The notes: generated from the sequence alone by a model not told the origin. Positions 21,440 through 34,332 are shown, counted from the first letter of the stretch. The stretch: DNA of 64,000 bases from Chamaecyparis obtusa (GCA_027943335.1 BSBK01001878.1:201001-265000); one strand, 5' to 3'. Made by a program: numbers and translations.

Positions 21440-24400
21440 ATGGCATCATCCAGCACTTCAGGGAAGAAAGGATTAGAAATGTTAGTCCAAGGGGAATGGA
21501 GTGCACCAGATTTCAAGCTCGTGCCCGTAATTATAGCAGCCCTAGATCTGAACGGAGTTCAATCTCAGATTCCTCCTAAGGTACTACTTGTTAACGATAT
21601 TTGCAATCATTTCAATTGTGCAATTCAAGAAATGGGAAACCTAGAGCTAGATATTGTGCATGAGGAACTATGTGTGGATGGTATTCTAAAACCTGAGCAC
21701 AAACATCTGGAAGACAAGGGATTAGTTCACATTGCACATTTACCTCAAAACTTTCAGGAGAAATGGGTTAGATACATTCTCAGCCATGTACATGATGGCA
21801 AGATTTGGCTTGAGCAACCCATAGAGATAACTAAGAAGATGATTCATCAAATCATCGGTCTTCCCATGTTGAACAAAGAAAAATCTACCAAAACCCTAGG
21901 TCGGCCGGAACTGGAGAAGAAAACCCTAGCCGAGTGGGACGGTAGAGGCATGAAAGTAAGCAGCATTACTGATGCTGAACTAAAATTTGGTACACACATA
22001 ATTTCCCATAAGATATACAGTTCAAGTCGACAAAATAGTGTCTCCTGTGAAGCCGTAGACCTAGCATACAAAGTGGTCAAGAATAACTTATCATTTAACC
22101 TTGCAGATTTATTGTTAAAATAGTTTAACAAGAACATGGAAAGCATTCAAACTTCCAAAAACAATCCATATAAGTTTGGATCTTTACTGGTCTTTTTATT
22201 CTTCTACATTCAGAAATTCTTCCCTTCTAAAGGAAAAGTAGTATGGAGAAAAGATGTGCCAGTTCTTTATGAAATAAATGAATATGTTTCAGAAATGGGT
22301 GAAAATTTTGAGAGCATCATGGACAGTTATTTTGAGTCTTTCAAAGAGAAAATGAATGACAGATTTTAGATTCCACAGAAGTTGGTTGAGGATTATAAGG
22401 ATGATATTTGTTTCATGGTGGACTGTGACAGAGTATACATTCAAGCAGCTAAACTGAGGATTGTACATGTAAAACCTCTTCCTTATGAGGTAAACATTGA
22501 TGAAACCAAGAATATCATTGAAGCCCTTCTTAATCAGCCTATTAATTCCAAAGCCCCATATTTTGGAACATATGATGAAGCTAAGGTGAGAATTGAATTA
22601 AGCATAAAGCTTCCACAGGCGGTAAATAAAGGAAAGAAGAGGATAGCCAAAATGCAAATGCTAACCGAGGACAAAGGAGAAGACACTGAAGAAGAAAAGG
22701 AAAAGGATGAGAAAATAGAGGAACCAGAACCTGCAAAGAAGAAAGGAAAGGTATTCATCACTAAGGCACCTAAGCCTCCCAGTGCTGTATTTACAAGGAG
22801 AAGAGCAAGAGGTAAGGTAGACAAGGTAGACAAAGATATAATATTCAAAAGGCCTCCTCTAACCTTTCAAGAGAAGATCAAACTTTTTAGAGAAGGATCG
22901 GGATCTAGAGTAAGTAATACAAAATCTTTTAAATATGAAACAAGAACGGAAATAGAACAAAAGGAAATAGAAGATGTTGTCATTGAAAAGATGGGACAGT
23001 GTAAATACTCTCCTGATGAAATAGCCCCATAGGTTCTAGTAGCTTTATTAGATCCAATAAAAATGAGATGGAGCAATGCCAAGCAAACTGTAAAAGACAT
23101 ATTTGATCAAACGCTAAGACAGTTAATGCCAAGCTTGAAAAATGATGAAATAAAGAAGGCATTGAAGGAGAATGAAAATAAGATGACATTGAAGTTCAAT
23201 ACTTGTTTGATTCTGATTAACAATATTGAATTGGTTGTGAAGGCTGCAAATACCACATGGAAGAACATATACCATCTTCACCAACCGAGTATTGAAACAG
23301 TTATAATAAAAGACATTGAAGATGACAGTGATGAACAGGAAGAAGCCACTGAGGTAGATGATACTGTGAGGATAGCGGCAAAAGTCATTGCATCACTTCC
23401 TACCTATCCAGTAAAAGTTACTACATCTAGCTCGGAGACACCTTCAAGCATGGTTGTGACAACTTCAACATTTGTCCAATCACCTATAGCAACAACAGAA
23501 GCAACTACCATTTCTTCTACCGAGTTGCAGTCTCCTACTTCATCAATTTTTCCAGCAGTAAGTATTCTAGTTTTTGATTCTACATGTGTAAATACTTCAA
23601 GTTCTCCAATAGATAGTATACCAGTCTCTATAGCCAGTCCTACTATGTCTACTGTCACTACTACTAAGGCATTAAGTATAGAAAATCCTAAGGCTCAACC
23701 GAGTATAAGATTTTTGGGTAAGAATATAGTAGAGGATATAGACCTAGATGAAGAAATAGAGATTCCAACATTAGATTTTGCAAATCTATCAATGGACCAA
23801 ATGGAAAATATAGGTGAAATCCTCCAAAGGAAAGCAAAACAAAAGAAACTTAAAGAGGAGAGAGACAAGGAATATCAAATCATTAAGTATGCTAAGGACA
23901 TTTTGTCTGAAGCATTAGGTATTAAAGTAGACTCCTCTCAACATGTTTTGTTACAATTAGTAGAAGCAGTAAATAAATACAATGAGGATTCATCTGGGAT
24001 AGAAAGTTAGTTGAAAAAGATGAGAAGAGATTCAACAATAAAGTGCTTGAGCACATTGCTCAACACATAGCTATTAATCAAGTGGAATTGTCTTTAGTTT
24101 TGTCAAACATTGAATCTTCCTTTTCGAATGTTATCTCTCTTTTGGCCAGACTATGCAATGTTGCCGAGTTCACAAAGGATGTCAAGGACAAAATGAATAA
24201 AATTGATGAGGATTTGAAGATTAGCATACAAAATTTGCAACTTGAACCAAGTTCAAGCTCTGCTCATCACATGAAAATCTCATACCTATCAAATACGCAG
24301 TCAGAACTACTGAAAGAAGACACAAGGATCTAGTCCACACTGCTAGACATTCAGAACATGATCCTTCCCATCATGAATACAATGTACAAGCACATTAAAC

Positions 24401-24600
24401 ATTCCAAAACATTGATTCTTGAAAATCAGTTCTCAATAGCAAATCACATGATTGAACTCTCTATAGAAGTCCAAATTGCAATCCAAACATGCAAGATTCT
24501 GCAAGAAAATTGGGACAGAACCCTAGCACTAATATATAGCACTAAATCACTTGTATATACACCTTTGGCATTATCATCAAAAAGGGGGAGATATGTATAG
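21440..24600 (+). pseudogene. Second ORF of element G (non-pol, about 1,050 codons, broken)
   Basis: It starts MASSSTSGKKGLEMLVQGEW. One frame continues to 24010 with only three stops, all TAG (22121-22123, 22367-22369, 23030-23032). A shift near 24010 then leads to the frame ending at 24600, with one more stop. Landmarks: PIEITKKMIHQIIGLPML, a block SVSCEAVDLAYKVVKNNLSF, hydrophobic KFGSLLVFLFFYIQKFF, then LVEDYKDDICFMVDCDR, VKPLPYEV and FGTYDEAK. The last four align with A and F (IVEKYKDTIFFMVEIDT, LGYEVEE, WGTYEEK). A Glu/Lys-rich basic middle, a Ser/Thr-rich segment near 23400-23680 and a C-terminal coiled coil follow. No enzymatic motif is recognised. The IGLP plus hydrophobic block loosely resembles plant transposon-derived domains. 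Confidence 0.75.
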
Positions 24601-24743
24601 AGGGAGATATGTATATGTAAAGAAGAAAAGAAGAAAAAGTTAGCACATTGAAAGGGGGAGACAATTTATAAATCCCTATGACAAAGACAATTTTGAAAAA
24701 TCAAAATAAATCTCAGCATGGTTCATGTATATAAGTTTTGGGC

Positions 24744-24822
24744 AATAAGTGTTTTTGTCACTAATGCCAAAGGGGGAGATTGTTGGCATTAAGTAGGATT
24801 GCCACTAGTGACAACACTTATT
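24744..24822 (+). other. Polypurine tract inside an inverted repeat, element G
   Basis: The tract AAAGGGGGAGA (24769-24779) directly precedes the 3' LTR. Bases 24744-24770 pair with 24783-24790 plus 24807-24822: TTGGCATT and AGTGAC...CACTTATT are matched exactly, with a 16-base and a 3-base bulge. The tract therefore lies in the loop of a long hairpin. See the matching finding for A and B. Confidence 0.7.
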
Positions 24823-25862
24823 TGCATTCACAGTGCAAACCGAGCAGAATAGTGCAAACCAAGTAGAATAGTGCAAACCGAGAAGAACAGTACAAACCGA
24901 GTAGAACAGTGCAAACCGAGCAGAACAGTACAAACCGAGCAAGATAGTGCAAACCAAGTAGGACAGTGTAAACTGAGTAACATTATGTCTACCGAGTCAC
25001 CAGTATTTATCGAGTTCAAAACCTACCGAGTGGTCAGTATGAACCGAGCCTTCACTTCTACTGAGTCCATGACGATGCCGAGTAATGCAGTGGACGCCGA
25101 GTATCAGAAAGTCACTGAGTTAGTTTGCAGAAACCGAGTAACCTTACTTGGGCCGACTTAGTAGCACTTATGTTTATTTGTCAAGCCAAATTTGTAATCG
25201 TAATTAATTGTTTAGACTTGTATATAAACAATGTTGTAAAATACCAAGATGTATTGTAATGAGTATGAATATGAAATAGGAGAGAAAAGCAGAGATAAGC
25301 GAATTACAAAGGGCTACAGCAGTATAAGGAACAACAAAGACAAATTCATCATAGAAGGTGATCAGTACATTAGCGAATCTCATTTAGCAATCTAGTTGCA
25401 AAGCAAGAGATCTACTGTTTCATCCTAACAGGTGAATCAGTACTAAAATCCTTTAACTGGGTAGACTTAACAGTCTTTTGTAAAATCTCTTTACCGAGTA
25501 CATACTTCTTTTGTAAGTTTGTAAAAATCCTCTAACAAGGTGGACCTAGCAGTCCTTATTGCTCCTAGCAGGGCAGATCATCAGAAGTGATCAATTGTAA
25601 GCCTTAACCGGCCAACTTTATACTACAGTACTAAAGCTTTGTGGGTTTCATCCCCACCCCAGTTTTACTTTCTTTTTGGAAGGTTTTTGGGTAACCAAAT
25701 CTATGTGTCATTGTTGTGAATTCTTTTAAGTTTCATGCTTTCTATATGCATGAGGATAAAGTAAACTATATGTTAATACATCTGTTATTGAAAGAAAATT
25801 TGGAGTTACTAATTCACCCCTCCCCTCTCAGTAACTTGGTTAATTCCTGAATATGTCCAACA
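24781..25862 (+). repeat. 3' LTR of element G
   Basis: It starts TGTTGGCATTAAG and ends ATATGTCCAACA, followed by the duplication GGCAT. It is 19 bases longer than the 5' copy, mostly because of one extra 19-base unit. Confidence 0.93.
24833..24984 (+). repeat. 19-base minisatellite in U3 of the G 3' LTR, 8 units
   Basis: Eight contiguous 19-base units of the GTGCAAACCGAGCAGAACA type, one more than in the 5' LTR. Confidence 0.9.
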
Positions 25863-26405
25863 GGCATTTGTGATTGCTGAAGTGTGGTTCATAGTTGATA
25901 AAGCAGAGCAGAGAAGAGTGTGAAAAGTGTTGAGCCATTAGAAGAAGGTCTATGTGACCAAGTAAAGTACTTGAGCTATACATTGGAACTAATCCAGACA
26001 TTAGGTCAAAGAGAAGTTCACCAATATCCAGATATAGTGTGTATCTATTATTCAGAAGGTTGTAGCCTTCACCCATTTGAGCAGTGAGCTCTCAGATAGT
26101 ATGTCCTCTCCCATAACAGGGACAATTGTTAAAAACTCCTAACAGGGTCTGACCCTTGACCAAGTCTATTGTACTATATATATTGTAAAGCACCTCCTAA
26201 CAGGGTTAAGTATCTTCTAACAAGGATCATAATACTCGAGTGCAGAATATTAGTGGGTATCAATTCCCACCTGGGTTTTTACCTATTTGGGTTTCCCCAT
26301 AACCAAAGATTGGTGTTGTGTTTTTGTGTTCTTTCATTGTGTTTATGCTTTATGTTTAAGTATACTTAATTGGATAAAGAATTGAATCTTGTAGATAACT
26401 GATTT
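25863..26405 (+). repeat. 5' LTR of element B, second segment
   Basis: This continues the B LTR after G, starting with the duplicated GGCAT, and aligns with about 50835-51374. It includes R/U5 boxes near 26113, 26137, 26196 and 26216 (CCTAACAGGGT type) and the hairpin GTGGG...CCCAC near 26252-26270. It stops at GATTT, where element C inserted. Confidence 0.88.
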
Positions 26406-29400
26406 TGTAATACCCTCTCCGATGATTATATTTTGACTCTTTGATTTGGATATTTTGCATTATGATGATTATAAATATATGTTTACATTCATTTTTATGG
26501 GTGATGATATGCTTATCAAATGAATTAGATACACTCATTTATGATTAATGTTTAATGTTTATTTATCTTTATATGTTTATGAGGAAGTAGAGCTAACCCA
26601 AGGATTTGAATCTAACCATTACTATCTATGATGTCTCATGTTTCATATGTGATTGATGTGTTTTCATGACTCAAGATGAAGTCTTAGTTACTCACTTAGT
26701 TAAGGTCCACATGATGTATCAATCTTGGTCATTTGTTTGCATATGTCCTATTATGTATCTATGCACATGTATCTCTTCTTAGTGATATAGACTTGCAGGT
26801 ACCGAGCATCGTCTCCACCTAGCTTCACAGGTCTGAGCGATCCCTAAAAATCCTCGATCATTGTTGTTGTTCAGAGATGGTCCATAGTTCACACACGGGA
26901 AAACCCTATAGTTTTGATTATTGTACCCAATCTCTTGATTTTGTTTTGGGTTGACTTAAGTTCCATATTTTATATAACCTTTGATGTCGGTCTCATTTAT
27001 TTGGTTAGGAGATAGGTAGGATAATGATGTTATTTTCTCTCTATGTGTTAATCGTATATACAAAGTCTACATATATGGGTGCACACATATATGCATACCT
27101 ATATATATTTGTTTATTGATGTGTTTGTTCCTATGAGTGCATTAGTTATAATCACAATTCTATGTATTTTGATGTATAATGTGGCTTTAGATAAATATAA
27201 TAAATACAAAGTGAATAAACAAAAATAATAAATATAATATAAAAGTAAATAAAACTAATTAGCTACTCCTATATTTACTCCTACTTTATAGACTCTCTCT
27301 CTCTTGTATGTCTTGTTAGTATAGAGGGTGGGAGTGGAAATCGAGACCTCTAGTTTGTAAGTGGTCCCAAGTTGCCATTGGGTTAGTCACTTCCTGTAGA
27401 AGCATACCCATATATATTTTATATATATAAGAGTTAGTTGCTATTAATTATAAAAATAATAATAATAATAATAATAAAACTATATACGTGGAGTTAAATT
27501 ATTTAATAATCTCGGTAAGAGAGTATGTGAAGGGTAGGTAAAAGTTAGTTACCTAAGGGGTAAAACTAACTATTGATTAAGTTATTTTTATTTATTATTA
27601 GATATATTTAATAAATTAGGTGAGGACGTTGATTTACGAGAAGCAACTCCCTCAACGTCTAGAACTACCTGGAGGTTTACTTATAGGGAGAAATCCCTGA
27701 ACATAAGGAATGGGATTGCTCAGGAAGTTGCATAAGGATTGGGAGAAAGCTAGGCTCGGGAAAAGTGTTGTGTTAGGGACCTCCATCAAATGATCTAGGT
27801 AGGCTTTTGACTCAATAAAAAGCCTCTTTTGTGTCTCTCTCTCCCTTCTCTCTTTGTTTTCTCATGGTTCTCTTTGTGTATGTTTATTTATTTTTGGAAG
27901 GTTAGAATTAAAATTATTAAAATAAAACCATAATAGCCTTAGTAATGATCTATATAAAATGAACTAGAAATGTTTTAGTATAAAAAAAATTACAGAACCT
28001 GACTCTGTTGGGTTTTTGAATTTTAGGACAAAAAATTAATGCACAGGCATAAGTACATTTAACAATAATTAAAACATTAATAATACTGAAATAATAAATG
28101 TAATAAATTAGATGTTATTTTTAGGTTCTAAATTATTTTAATATTTAAAGATTATCATGTTTAGTTTTATAATATTTTATTTGAGATATTTTGTTTAATA
28201 AGTTATTTGTCAAATTAAATAGGGGAAATTATTAGATTTTAAATTTAATGATTTTATATATATGATAAATTTTTTTGGCAAAAATCATTTAAACTTTTAG
28301 TAAAAATATAGGAGAAATTATAGGAAAATAATAAGGAAGAAATATAGGAGAAAAATAAGGAGAGATTGTAGGAGAAAAATAAATAATTAAAAGAAAAGAA
28401 ATCAAAGAAATAAATTAAAAGTGGGATATTAATATGCATAGAAAATCCATCTTTATAGCATAAGAAAGTATTAACAAAACATATTAAATTTAGAAGAAAA
28501 AAAGAAGGGGGCATTTTTTTAACAAGAGAAGAATATGGAGTCCAATGCTAAGGTAGAAATTTTTTTTATTAAAAATATATGTTATGTATAGAAATTAGTA
28601 TTATTATAAAATAAAATTTGTTTTACATATTAATGATATAAACATATAGATATAAATGATGTATTATAAATAGAATAATTAAAATAAGAGAAGTTAGTTA
28701 ATTATAATTAACGATATTATTTAAAATTTTAAATTAAATGAAATTAGGATTAGTCTATTTATAATTATTCTATTTAATTAAAAGTGGTATAGAATTTAAT
28801 TAAGAAACCTAATGTAATTTATGGTTATAAATTAAGATGTTAAGTTCAATTTATATTAAGTTTGGATTTAATAAGAATTTCAACTTAATTAATATTGAAC
28901 AATAAATTAAGCGTATTACATTTGTAATGAGCCTAAATTTTATAAAGATTAGTTTATGTTAAATTAGGAACCCTTTTTGGATATCATAATTAAACAATTC
29001 ATAGATATGGTCGTTAGGTCCTATGTGTATATTTTGATGTTGGCTAATTCTAACTTTGATTGATTTGTTTTTTCTTTGTAAGGATTATAGTGTTACCTTG
29101 TATCATGTAGGTGTATCTAGGAATTGTACCTCTCTACACTCGTGTGAGATTATGTTTGGAATAATTGTGAGATCTCTACTTTTGTTGTATGCCATCTTTT
29201 TACTTGAGGGTTAGGGTTTTCCCTAGTGTTATGGGCCCTAGGAAAACACCAAAAGGACCCTAAGGGAGGGATTTAGATGAGAAGTTATAAATGCTAGATA
29301 GCGTATTTTTTGAGTAAGGTTCCTAGGTGAGTGGCTCACCACAGGATCCGGCCGAGGAGGCCAGAAGGATAACCTTTGGGTGAGTTTGGAAAATAAAACC

Positions 29401-30360
29401 TAATATAGTTCATAACTGGTTGGGAATCAGTAAGGGATTTAATAAACTTTTAATAGCCCGCATAGGTCCTGTTGGAGTACCAGGGTCATTGTAGCTACTG
29501 GGATAGCCCACATGAAGGCACCAGGGTACATGACTGCTAGGAAGGATCCCAATAGATAGGACTATGTGATGACACTCACTTGGTCAGCATCCTAGGGAAC
29601 TCCACTCTTGGTCTTTTGTTTTATGTTTCTTTGTTTCTTGTTGTTTCTAGTTTGGGTGGTTTTCCCTCAACCTTAGACTACCCAGTTTTTCCTATGTGAA
29701 TAATGGTTCTATCTCCTAGCATGGGGGAGTGGACCTTTGTGGATCCATGTGGTTGGGTGGTGATCCTTTTTGAGGTATTGTTCATGTTTGTGCTATTCAT
29801 GGAGCATCTTAAGCTGTTGAAGATATTTATCGCTATTTTTAATGTTGTATCTTGGAAAGAAAATTGTAAAAATATTATAAATTTTTATTTATATTCATGC
29901 AATCCTATAAGGCCTTGTATTGTAGAAGGTATATTGTAAGAATTCATGTACTTGTGAAGGGTATATCTAGGAAAATTATGGAAATGAAAATCAATATGCA
30001 TTATTGTTGTTGGAAGAAAGTAGTAGTTTTAGAATATGGAAAGTTTAATTGTTGAAAGAATGTGAATTTAAATGTGTTAATGTTATTTCATGTTGAAAAA
30101 GAAAGAAATGTTTGTTTTAGTACACTTGTCTCTCTCTCTCTACTTTCTCTTATGTGGTTAAATGGATCAGAGGAATTTCTATCTTTAGTTTATGTTAAAT
30201 CTTAATGCACTATGAAAAATGGTTTTAAAGGAATAATGTTGTAAGGGAACCTGTTAGGACTTTAATACCTAGTAACTTAAGGAAGTCAAAAGAAGAAATT
30301 TTTTTTGAATTTTTCTCTTGTTTTTGTCTTGTCCTTTCAGGTTCCCTAGCGGGCATGACA
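26406..30360 (+). repeat. 5' LTR of element C
   Basis: 3,955 bases from TGTAATACCCTCTCC to GCGGGCATGACA. AT-rich, with a TATA-like run near 27415-27430, an AAT microsatellite at 27455-27478, CT runs near 27292 and 30125, and a purine-rich AGGAGAAAT region near 28308-28400. A 22-base GC-rich segment at 29344-29365 is absent from the 3' LTR. Short ORFs here are also found in the 3' LTR and look like chance frames. Confidence 0.9.
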
Positions 30361-30362
30361 TT

Positions 30363-30374
30363 TGGTATCAGAGT
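30363..30374 (+). other. Primer binding site of element C
   Basis: TGGTATCAGAGT matches the initiator tRNA-Met primer site except for the last base, two bases after the LTR. Confidence 0.85.
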
Positions 30375-33300
30375 GCTAGGTTTCCACACTAGGAACTCTG
30401 GGACTCCTAGCTCACTTATTGCTAAATATTTTGCATAGTTTAATTTTGGATTATCATTATAAGATAAGATACTAGATATAGGAACTATGTTCTTGGTATT
30501 CATGCTATAGTGTTTTTAAAAAAAGTGTACCCATTCTTCTAAGATTAGGTTGTCTTACATAAATTACTTCTATTTTGCATTCTAGAAATAATGAATGAGC
30601 CTCCTAAGTACTTTCTCAGATAGTGAATATCTTTCTAGTAAATAAATGTTAATTAATTCCTCATATTTTATGTCACCTTTTTTTTGTACTCCTAGAAAGA
30701 CTCAAATTAGTATTACAAGTTATTTTGTACCATAAGTGTTAATAGTAGCCAACCATATCTCCTCTAAAACTTGTCATCATGAGTGCTTGTTATAGCGATT
30801 ATTGGTTGCTTGATTGACTTGAAAAGGCTTAATGCCTTACTCTATTTTAAATATCATAATAGCTATGTGTGATCAATGAATCTAGTTAATGATGTTACCA
30901 TGGTAGTTCTCCTTATTATAGATTCAAATGATGAAGTTACTGCATATGTATTATAGGCTATTGTAAGGACTGAAATATTGCGTCTCTCTCTTTCTTTTTT
31001 CCTATTTTAGAATAGAATTGAAAAATAAATCCTTGTACAAAACATGAATTTAGGACCTTATTAATTATGTTGCAACATTAGAATGCTTGGGTAATCCTTT
31101 TGGTCATGTTGTTGTTGAGGAATTACAGATAGTGGGGAACATCTGCTAAATTAACATTGTGAGTATTTCTCTTGGGATTTATATGCAAATGATAATATGA
31201 CATGATGCATGATTGATTTTGTTTTTATAACGCATGAATGTTTACATGAATTACATTAGGGTTATTTTATAATAATAACCACAAATTAAAAAAAAAATAT
31301 CTCTTCTCTATTCATGATGAATGACCATCAAATGATGTTATCTATATAAAGTAAAAATATGATTTAATTTATTGATTTTGGAAATTCTTGGCTAAAAGAC
31401 CTAAGGTCCATTTGTGACTATAAGCCTATGTAGGGATTAACCATAGGGATGAAATTGGGATTTTTTCATAATGAAAGGAATATGTGTTCTTTTGGTACAA
31501 TTATTGAAGGAATAGGTAGGGTTGATGTAATATTTTCTTGACTATCTTTCTAAAATTGTTTGTTCTTGACTTGGTGAATAGGTAATATTTAGATGAAATA
31601 TGAATGCTATGGTAAGTCTAGTAATGATGTGATTATCCTCCCCAAATTGCAATATTAGGCAATTGAGAATTCAATGTATTTCCTTATTAGTATTGAAGTC
31701 ATTATGTTAGTGAAAACTAGTGTCTTGAAATGTCTATATGGTGTCATGTGTCTTTATTGGAGGGATTTATCATGTGTAATGAAAGTACCTAGCTAATTCA
31801 TTTGTTTGAAAAGATGATACTTGGTCCACTCTTAGTGTCCCTGATTGGGTAAAAAGTAAATATCCATAATGGTTTATAATGATTAGTTGTGAATTTATTA
31901 TGTGACTAATAAATGTACATCTAGTACAAGTTTATTGTTTCCTTTCCTTAATTAAAACAAATGTGTTTATTCAATGACTCTTGAAGAAATATAGTGTATC
32001 ATTTTTCCTTGTGCCTTATTTTATATAAGTTAAATTTATCTTGAAAATAGATGTTATTGTCTCATATTATGGGAATGGCAGAGATTGATATGTGTACATT
32101 GGATATTGGCATATGCCCATGAGGAGGTGAAATGTGATTAAGTATGTCATTGGTATTTTTTACCAGGTAGACAAAGTGAGTTGTGAAAATAAAATAAAAT
32201 AAAAATTGGAATATATGGATACTATGTGATGTTATTGTGTACTTCCTTGTAAATGTGATAAAACTAGTGCCAGTGCTTATGTTGGGTGTTGTGTATAACC
32301 AGTAATTATTTGAGTTCCATGGAGTGCTGCAATATAAGTGCCATCCATGAAAGTTGTTTTTTGTATAAGGGTATGGGAGAACCATACCACTCATGTGTTG
32401 CTTTCTTGTTTGTCACCCTACTGTGTGCCAACCCACGAGTGCTGGTAATTTAGTATGTGGAGGGGGTAGTAGTAGCACCATTTCCTTGGGTATTTATGTG
32501 GTGTATGTATAATGGTGGCACAAAGTGACCTTAACTTCCACTACTCAAGGGAAAAGAGTAAACTATGCTTCCCCTTATGATGAACCTAAACATTTGGTTC
32601 ATAAATGTTTATCCTAATTTCCATAGTTCTTGAGCACAATACTAGTACTAGATATGAACCTCTATGAGGAGATATATGATTTATGGATATGTACATTTCT
32701 ATGTGGTCCACAATGTGGAGGGAGATTCTATTAGCCCATGCTATGATGGATACTATATTCACACATGTTCTGACATGATGCAATGAATATGATGCCACAC
32801 CCCACTATTGCTCTGACATAGTGTGAGGTGATGATGTCGTGTTGCTGATGGTAGTGAGCCAAGCTTGAGAACATGATGCTATGTACATGATTACATGAAG
32901 GCGCAATATATGTATGTATTTTGTGTCCTACTTGATGCAGAGTATATTGGTGATGCTTGCATTCTTGTAGAGGGGCACCAATGGATGCTCAATTTGTAAA
33001 CGTGGTAGTCATATGGGTGGGCCCAAGCCATGTATACCTCTGGCTATGATGATGACCTATGAGAGACATCATTATGTGGGTTGTGTCCTATGTGTGCCTA
33101 CTCCACAAGGAACACTACCATGTGACATATGACCAAAGTGTGCTTACTCCACTTGGTGTATGGTCATGCCAGGTGGGTTGGCATGCTTATTCTACACCAT
33201 CTGATGTAGGGGTGTTGCTGAGGTGAACCCCCTATGCCATGTGGGTAGTGTTGCCTGGGTCCAACCACATGATGGGCTATTGCGATAGTTGAACGTTGTT

Positions 33301-34317
33301 CCCTCCTTCCTCATGAGGTGACTAGATATAGTCACACAGTGATGTGATGTGCAATTTATGATGAATTTCTTTTATCTTTAGTTGTGTAGACCAACATTTT
33401 TCTTATCTTTTTCTATAATAGTTTAGCCAAGACTTTTGAAATTTATCTTGGATTCTTCTTATCTTATTGTTGAGATTGATAATTCTATTTTATTTATTTA
33501 TTTAATATTATTTTTGAGCTTTGATGGCTAAACTATCTCCATTCGTAATTTTGTTCTTATGTTGTGTTGTGATTCCTCACTATAGATGCATGAGGCAGAC
33601 TTGGTGAGTGTATACAAGGAAGGAGATGCAAGGAACCTTTGAGGATGGGGGTATGTGAGGCTATTATGCAGCTAGTATCCACTACCTTCCTATGTGTGGT
33701 GTATGTTCCTTGGAGGCTAACCACCTTACACAAACAAGGGATATGACACGTGGACTTGTATGGAGGGTCTTCATGACAAAGGCCCAAGACACCATCAAGC
33801 CACTAAGTGAGACACCATCAAGCCACTAAGTGAGGCATTGATTATGGACTTTGGATATAGAAGAGACTGGTATTGTATCCTAGAGTGAGAGTCTATCCAA
33901 GAGGCATATCAACTCATGATCCTTGTGATGTGTAATCCCAGTGATGTGGATTGATATGATTGTTTGTGAGGCACATTTGGTTATGCTCAATGTTCTATTT
34001 TAGATTGAAATGTATCATTATGTTAGATAAAAGTAAAAACTTGATTTATATGTGTTAAAAGAGAAGGAATTTGTAGCATTTTGATATATTTTAAGGAAAA
34101 TTCTATTCATACTGATATTTGATCAAGTTTAAGTTATCCTTGTTGGTGATAGAAAAATTGATTAGGATGTATAATTCATGCTTAACCATATTATGAGGAT
34201 TATTCTCTATATAGTGCATGGATTCAAGGATTCGTTATGCATGTGATATAAGTCAAAATGTGTTTAAGATGTATTTCCATTTTTTTAACTTGCTGAATTC
34301 CAGAAGTAAGTCTCATC

Positions 34318-34332
34318 TTAGGGGGAGGAGTA
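34318..34332 (+). other. Polypurine tract of element C
   Basis: TTAGGGGGAGGAGTA lies immediately before the 3' LTR, the expected plus-strand priming site. Confidence 0.75.

Larger units (their letters stand above)
18675..25862 (+). mobile_element. Element G: two-ORF non-autonomous LTR element, family 2
   Basis: 7,188 bases with two complete LTRs, flanked by GTCAT (18670-18674) and GGCAT (25863-25867), one change. The uninterrupted target survives in the B 3' LTR near 50834-50850. Layout: LTR, primer site, gag-like gene with five zinc knuckles, spacer with tandem repeats, long second ORF, polypurine tract, LTR. There is no pol gene. Its LTR pair is among the most similar in the window, so it is one of the younger insertions. 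It shares family with element I. Confidence 0.93.
30361..34332 (+). other. Internal region of element C, no genes seen
   Basis: It opens with the primer site. All six frames are dense in stops; the longest ORFs (for example 32394-32062 minus) have no recognisable motif. Between 32400 and 33350 the composition changes to many TATG/CATG/TGTG words, unlike the AT-rich flanks. No gag, protease, RT or integrase trace was found. Confidence 0.75.

Noticed and set aside
24833..24984. Regular short repeats that might suggest a CRISPR array
   Set aside because: The units are directly contiguous 19-mers without unique spacers, lie in the U3 of an LTR and recur in both LTRs; this is a minisatellite.
18712..25161. 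ORFs covering the ACCGAG minisatellite (18803-19036, 24871-25161 and their antisense partners)
   Set aside because: The 19-base period keeps three frames open by repetition; they lie in U3 upstream of the TATA box and differ between LTRs.
28254..28514. 86-codon ORF in the C LTR, repeated as 36175-36399
   Set aside because: It is the complement of an A/G-rich tract, low in complexity (Phe, Ser, Tyr, Leu), and present because the LTR is duplicated. No sign of coding.
29350..29362. GGCCGAGGAGGCC next to GGATCC as cloning vector or adapter contamination
   Set aside because: It sits inside otherwise continuous LTR sequence on both sides, with no vector sequence around it.
32062..33787. Minus-strand ORFs of 70-110 codons in the C core as possible genes
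   Set aside because: Rich in His, Ile, Ser and Tyr from ATG/CATG-type words, no motif, different frames and no shared start context.
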